Assembly (NCBI GenBank): GCA_014268975.2
Contig: CP077096.1
Location: 3,137,501-3,201,500 of the forward strand
DNA length: 64,000 nucleotides
Direction: 5' to 3'
Source: Pseudomonas wayambapalatensis
GTDB taxonomy: Bacteria; Pseudomonadota; Gammaproteobacteria; Pseudomonadales; Pseudomonadaceae
Positions within the stretch are counted from its first letter, which is position 1. Each line of letters begins with the position of its first letter. Below, piece after piece: positions 60,619 through 64,000 of this stretch. The translations under genes and the position numbers were made by a program. The notes below the pieces were generated by a model. It was not told where the DNA came from. It did not search any database and was given only the letters and a program-made list of their open reading frames with translations.

Positions 60619-62772
60619 ATGACCCCTGCTGCTCCGCCTCGTCGTTTCGCGCCCAACCTGTTGACCCTGGCCATCTGTATCAGCACCTTGCCCCATGCCA
60701 TGGCCGACGACCAGCAACCACCCGGAACACTGGAACTGGGCGCCACCGAGATCACTGACAACCGGCTGGGCAGCACCACCGAAGGCAGCACGTCCTACAC
60801 CACCGGCGCCATGAACACCGCGACCAAGCTGCCGTTGACCATGCGCGAGACGCCACAGGCGGTCACGGTGATCACTCGTCAGCGCATGGACGACCAGAAC
60901 ATGACCAGCATCAACGACGTGGCCCGCTACACCCCTGGGCTGTTCCTCAACCAGTCCAGCGGCCCCGGCCGCCAGAGCTACACCGCCCGGGGCTTCGACG
61001 TCGACAACCTGATGTACGACGGCATCCCGAGCGCCTATACCGGATCGGTGGTTGGCGCCCAACCCAACCTGGCGATGTTCGACCGCGTCGAAGTGGTCCG
61101 CGGTTCTACCGGTCTGGTCACAGGCGCCGGTACACCATCAGCGGCCATCAACCTGGTGCGCAAGCGCCCGCTGGCCGAGCAGAAAGTCACCGTGACCGGC
61201 GCGGCCGGGAGCTGGGACAACTACCGTGGCGAACTCGACGCCTCCAGCCCGCTCAACGACAGCGGCACCCTGCGCGGCCGAATCGTGACCTCCTACCGCG
61301 ATGCCAACGGGTTCCGTGATGGCCAGGAAGAAAACCACGGGCTGTTCTATGCCATCAGCGAAGCCGACCTGAGCGATGACACCACCTTGACCCTGGGCTT
61401 TTCACACCAGAAGGACAAGACCAATTTCTTCTGGGGCGCGATCCCCACCGACCTCAGCGGCCATCACCTGGATGTGTCGCGTTCGTACAACCCCGGCACC
61501 GACTGGGAAGACAAGGACCAGGAGATCAACACCCTCTTCGCCGAAGTGCGCCAGCACCTGGCAAACGACTGGAAACTGCAGGTCAACGCCAACTACAGCG
61601 AGCAGAACGCACTGTTCCGCGGTTCTTACCAGTCGCGCTGGAACACTGCCAAGACCTTGAGCAGGACGGTCTACCAGTCCGCGCACGACGAAAACCAGCT
61701 GGGCCTGGACGCCTTCGCCAGCGGCCCCTTCGAGCTGCTGGGCCGCACCCATGAACTGGTGCTGGGTGCCAGCAAGCGCATCTACGACATGAACAAGCGC
61801 GACTACAGCCCCTATGACACCAACTATCCGCTCGACGGCGGCAAGCCGAACTTCCTGCACACCGGAAACAGTCGCTACCTGATCAACCAGGAAGGCGTCT
61901 ACGCCACCACCCGCCTGAGCCTGGCCGACCCGCTCAAGCTGATTCTCGGGGGGCGCCTGGACTGGTACGACTACGACCAGCGCGACAGCAACGACGGCGA
62001 CTACAAGGTGACCCGCAACGTCACCCGCTACGGCGGCCTGATCTATGACCTGGACGAGCATCACTCGGTGTATGTGAGCTACACCGACATCTTCACCCCG
62101 CAGAGCGGCAAGGACGTTTCCGGCAAGCCGATCATCCCGATCGTCGGCAAGAACTATGAAGTCGGCATCAAGGGCGAATACTTCGACGGTGCATTGAACG
62201 CCAGCCTTGCGGTGTTCCGTATCGATCAGGAAAACCGCCAGGTCGAGATCGGTGCGGCCAACTGCCCGCAGATGACCTGCTACGAAGCCTCGGGCGAGGT
62301 CCGCAGCCAGGGTATCGATTTCGAGCTGCAGGGCGCACTGACCGACCATTGGCAGATCGGCACCGGCTACACCTACGCGCGCGTGCACACCATCAAGGAC
62401 GAGAAGAACCCGGCCAGCGTCAACAAGCCGCTCAAATCCGACACGCCCGAGCACCAGTTCAAGCTGTTCACCACCTACCGCTTCCAGGGCCCGCTGGAGA
62501 AGCTGCGGGTGGGCGGTGGCATCACCTGGCAGAGCCGCATGTACAACGACATCCCGGTCGATGGCGGCAACTATCGGCTGGTACAGGGCAGCTACGCGGT
62601 CACCGACCTGCTGGCCGGCTACCAGGTCAACCAGCATCTGGACCTGCAGCTCAACGCCAACAACATCTTCGACAAGAAGTACTACTCGTCCATCTCCAAG
62701 TCGGTGGACTACGGCGGCGACACCTTCGGCGATCCGCGCAACCTGATGCTGACGGCCAAGTACAGCTTCTGA
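60619..62772 (+). CDS. TonB-dependent siderophore receptor without signalling domain (FpvB/FhuE-like)
   Basis: A 717-residue outer-membrane receptor: signal peptide (cut near residue 33, after HAMA), plug (about 65-180, including KLPLTMRETPQAVTVITRQRM in two parts and DQNMTSINDVARYTPGLF), and barrel ending LMLTAKYSF with the C-terminal Phe needed for assembly. It has no STN domain, so it transports without sigma-factor signalling. Plug and barrel segments are clearly related to the FpvA-like receptor at 1018 (e.g. GAMNTATKLP / GSMSTATKLP). AAGGA 8 nt before ATG 60619. Ligand could be a pyoverdine, ferrioxamine or ferrichrome-type siderophore. Confidence 0.87.
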   Translation: MTPAAPPRRFAPNLLTLAICISTLPHAMADDQQPPGTLELGATEITDNRLGSTTEGSTSYTTGAMNTATKLPLTMRETPQAVTVITRQRMDDQNMTSINDVARYTPGLFLNQSSGPGRQSYTARGFDVDNLMYDGIPSAYTGSVVGAQPNLAMFDRVEVVRGSTGLVTGAGTPSAAINLVRKRPLAEQKVTVTGAAGSWDNYRGELDASSPLNDSGTLRGRIVTSYRDANGFRDGQEENHGLFYAISEADLSDDTTLTLGFSHQKDKTNFFWGAIPTDLSGHHLDVSRSYNPGTDWEDKDQEINTLFAEVRQHLANDWKLQVNANYSEQNALFRGSYQSRWNTAKTLSRTVYQSAHDENQLGLDAFASGPFELLGRTHELVLGASKRIYDMNKRDYSPYDTNYPLDGGKPNFLHTGNSRYLINQEGVYATTRLSLADPLKLILGGRLDWYDYDQRDSNDGDYKVTRNVTRYGGLIYDLDEHHSVYVSYTDIFTPQSGKDVSGKPIIPIVGKNYEVGIKGEYFDGALNASLAVFRIDQENRQVEIGAANCPQMTCYEASGEVRSQGIDFELQGALTDHWQIGTGYTYARVHTIKDEKNPASVNKPLKSDTPEHQFKLFTTYRFQGPLEKLRVGGGITWQSRMYNDIPVDGGNYRLVQGSYAVTDLLAGYQVNQHLDLQLNANNIFDKKYYSSISKSVDYGGDTFGDPRNLMLTAKYSF

Positions 62773-62779
62773 CCCTCGC

Positions 62780-62806
62780 GGGCTGGCAGGCAAGGCCTGT
62801 CAGCCC
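62780..62806. terminator. Terminator between receptor and VOC gene
   Basis: 11-bp stem GGGCTGGCAGG / CCTGTCAGCCC (one G-U pair), CAAGG loop, 8 bp after the receptor stop and overlapping the last codons of the convergent VOC gene. Confidence 0.6.
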
Positions 62807-63279
62807 CGGATTGCCCGCTCGATCGTGGCGATGTCGATCTTGTCCATCTCCATCATCGCCTCGAACGCCCGTTTGGCTGCCGCGCGGTCGCTACCGCCGA
62901 CCGCGTCGGTCAGCACTCGCGGGCTGATCTGCCACGACAGCCCCCATTTATCCTTGCACCAGCCGCACACGCTGGCCTGGCCACCGTTATCGATGATCGC
63001 GTGCCAGTAGCCGTCGGTCTCGGCCTGGTCGTCGGTGGCCACCTGGAACGAAAACGCCTCGGAGTGCTTGAACGCGGCCCCGCCATTGAGACCCAGGCAC
63101 GGAATGCCCATCACGATGAACTCCACCGTAAGCACATCACCCTCCTTGCCCGAGGGGTAGTCGCCCGGCGCCTTGTGCACGGCGAGCACACGGCTGTCGG
63201 GGAAGGTAGCGGCGTAGAACTTCGCCGCCGCCTCGGCATCGCTGTCGAACCACAGGCAGATGGTGTTCTTGCTGGGCAT
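62800..63279 (-). CDS. VOC-family (PhnB-like) protein
   Basis: A 159-residue protein of the vicinal-oxygen-chelate fold, PhnB/3-demethylubiquinone-methyltransferase-like branch. KNTICLWFDSDAEAAAKFYAATFPDSRV is the typical start (two parts), with GIPCLGLNGGAAFKHSEAFSFQV and a CGWCKDKWGLSWQISPRVL motif. Function of the branch is unproven. Single gene, convergent with the receptor. Confidence 0.85.
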   Translation of the reverse strand: MPSKNTICLWFDSDAEAAAKFYAATFPDSRVLAVHKAPGDYPSGKEGDVLTVEFIVMGIPCLGLNGGAAFKHSEAFSFQVATDDQAETDGYWHAIIDNGGQASVCGWCKDKWGLSWQISPRVLTDAVGGSDRAAAKRAFEAMMEMDKIDIATIERAIRG

Positions 63280-63494
63280 GGCAGGCCCCCGGATCGGTGG
63301 ATGATCCTGAGCAGTCTAGCCGGGCCCGTGACCACTGGCCGACGAGGGCGACACACGGATAGCTCAGAATTTTCCTACCCATAAAACGGAAAGCGTGAAG
63401 TCGAAATTGGGACTTCCCCGTCGCAACATTGCCACCACGGCTGATTGATGGCCGTTAGAAAGTCTCTGGCATATCAACGACAAGGAAGCCTCAC

Positions 63495-64000
63495 ATGGAC
63501 ATTCGCACGCTGCCGGGCAACGACGCCTGGGATTACGGTATCAGCCTCGACAAACACATCGTCTGCAGCGTGCCGGTCGGCGAAAACGCCCAGGGCTACA
63601 TGCAGTTCGACACCACCCGCACCGCCATCGGCGAGGCGGTGTTCCAGCTCAAGTACCGCGACGACTACGACCTGGTGGACTTCCTCGCAGAATCTGTCGT
63701 CCAGGCGATACAGAATGTCCCGGTGGATGTCGTGCTGCCCATGCCCGCCAGCCGCCAGCGTACTCGCCAGCCCGTGCACGCGGTGGCAGAACGGGTAGCC
63801 CAGTTGCTGGAGCTCGAGTACTGCGACCAGACACTGATCAAGCACAGCAGCACCGTCGCAATGAAAGACCTGGCGACCTATGAAGAGCGCTGCGCTGCAC
63901 TGCAAGGTTGCTTTGTCACCCAAGACAAACTCCACCCGTGCAATGTCCTGCTGCTCGACGACCTGTTCGACACTGGGGCCTCGCTGGAAGCCGCCTGTAC
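63495..64000 (+). CDS. ComF-like phosphoribosyltransferase, 5' part
   Basis: The first 168 residues of a gene cut by the window end. A phosphoribosyltransferase fold is indicated by the early hood region (AIGEAVFQLKYRDDYDLVDFL), VLPMPASRQRTRQPVHAVAERVA with the basic loop, and the PRPP-binding motif CNVLLLDDLFDTGASLEAA. This resembles ComF/GntX proteins, tied to DNA uptake or iron-sulfur and carbon metabolism, but it lacks the usual N-terminal zinc ribbon. AAGGAAG 6 nt before ATG 63495. What follows is outside the window; ComF-like genes are often next to dprA-like genes. Confidence 0.78.
   Translation, partial: MDIRTLPGNDAWDYGISLDKHIVCSVPVGENAQGYMQFDTTRTAIGEAVFQLKYRDDYDLVDFLAESVVQAIQNVPVDVVLPMPASRQRTRQPVHAVAERVAQLLELEYCDQTLIKHSSTVAMKDLATYEERCAALQGCFVTQDKLHPCNVLLLDDLFDTGASLEAAC

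Noticed and set aside
1..64000. Mobile elements, prophage, CRISPR, tRNA or rRNA genes
   Set aside because: No transposase, integrase, phage structural gene, spaced repeat array, tRNA cloverleaf or rRNA sequence was recognised on either strand.

Overview
The window is about 64 kb of high-GC chromosome from a fluorescent Pseudomonas, most likely of the P. putida group. The evidence is the pyoverdine exporter/receptor pair at the left edge, the Pseudomonas-restricted small families (DUF1652, DUF6555, DUF2790), a DNA polymerase II gene, an HPPD of Pseudomonas length and the strong GC bias at third codon positions. I see no rRNA, tRNA, CRISPR array, insertion sequence, integrase or prophage. Both ends cut through genes (pvdE on the left, a ComF-like gene on the right).

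Layout. 1-3.5 kb: pyoverdine export and uptake (pvdE end, fpvA) with a Fur box. 3.7-6.7 kb: DkgB-type reductase, MFS exporter and two small cytosolic proteins. 6.7-11.2 kb: a LysR regulator divergent from a run of YcgG-family protein, LysE exporter, SGNH-like protein and Sel1-like periplasmic protein, a candidate small-molecule locus. 11.4-15.7 kb: ureidoglycine aminohydrolase, START protein and a complete SsuABC/TauABC-like importer. 15.8-19 kb: small Pseudomonas proteins, pirin and a TPR protein. 19-27 kb: signalling genes, namely two tail-to-tail hybrid histidine kinases, a CSS-domain sensor without EAL, hppD, and a CSS-EAL phosphodiesterase. 27-31.5 kb: RarD, TerC, LysE with AraC, and an XRE-cupin regulator. 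31.7-38.8 kb: carbon/nitrogen uptake and catabolism (class II aldolase, DHDPS-like lyase, polar amino-acid ABC importer, GntR regulator, MHS symporter). 38.8-44.4 kb: czcCBA metal efflux. 44.6-45.9 kb: 3-dehydroquinase plus a catabolic-type quinate/shikimate dehydrogenase. 46-52.9 kb: a two-component system surrounded by DUF2790/thioredoxin-like, ferric-reductase-like/DoxX, DUF692/DUF2063 and DUF4174 genes. 53-58 kb: one 1628-residue NEL-type E3 ubiquitin ligase. 58-63.3 kb: polB, a second TonB-dependent siderophore receptor with a Fur box, and a VOC protein.

The most interesting parts are these. (i) The 46-53 kb block: three promoter regions share a 10-bp-phased direct repeat (TACAC-N5-TACAA type) that may be the site of the OmpR-type regulator encoded there. 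This would tie a MNIO (DUF692) enzyme, its DUF2063 partner, membrane redox proteins and a periplasmic DUF2790 protein into one regulon. The MNIO operon has no DUF2282 precursor but is preceded by an 18-residue, two-cysteine reading frame with a good ribosome binding site. (ii) The YcgG-LysE-SGNH-Sel1 locus, which has the parts expected for making and exporting an N-oxygenated metabolite. (iii) The paired CSS proteins, one without a catalytic domain and with its ribosome binding site inside a perfect 10-bp stem. (iv) The giant NEL effector. Regulatory sites near the GntR, XRE and czc genes are also visible. All functional links are inferred from sequence and context.
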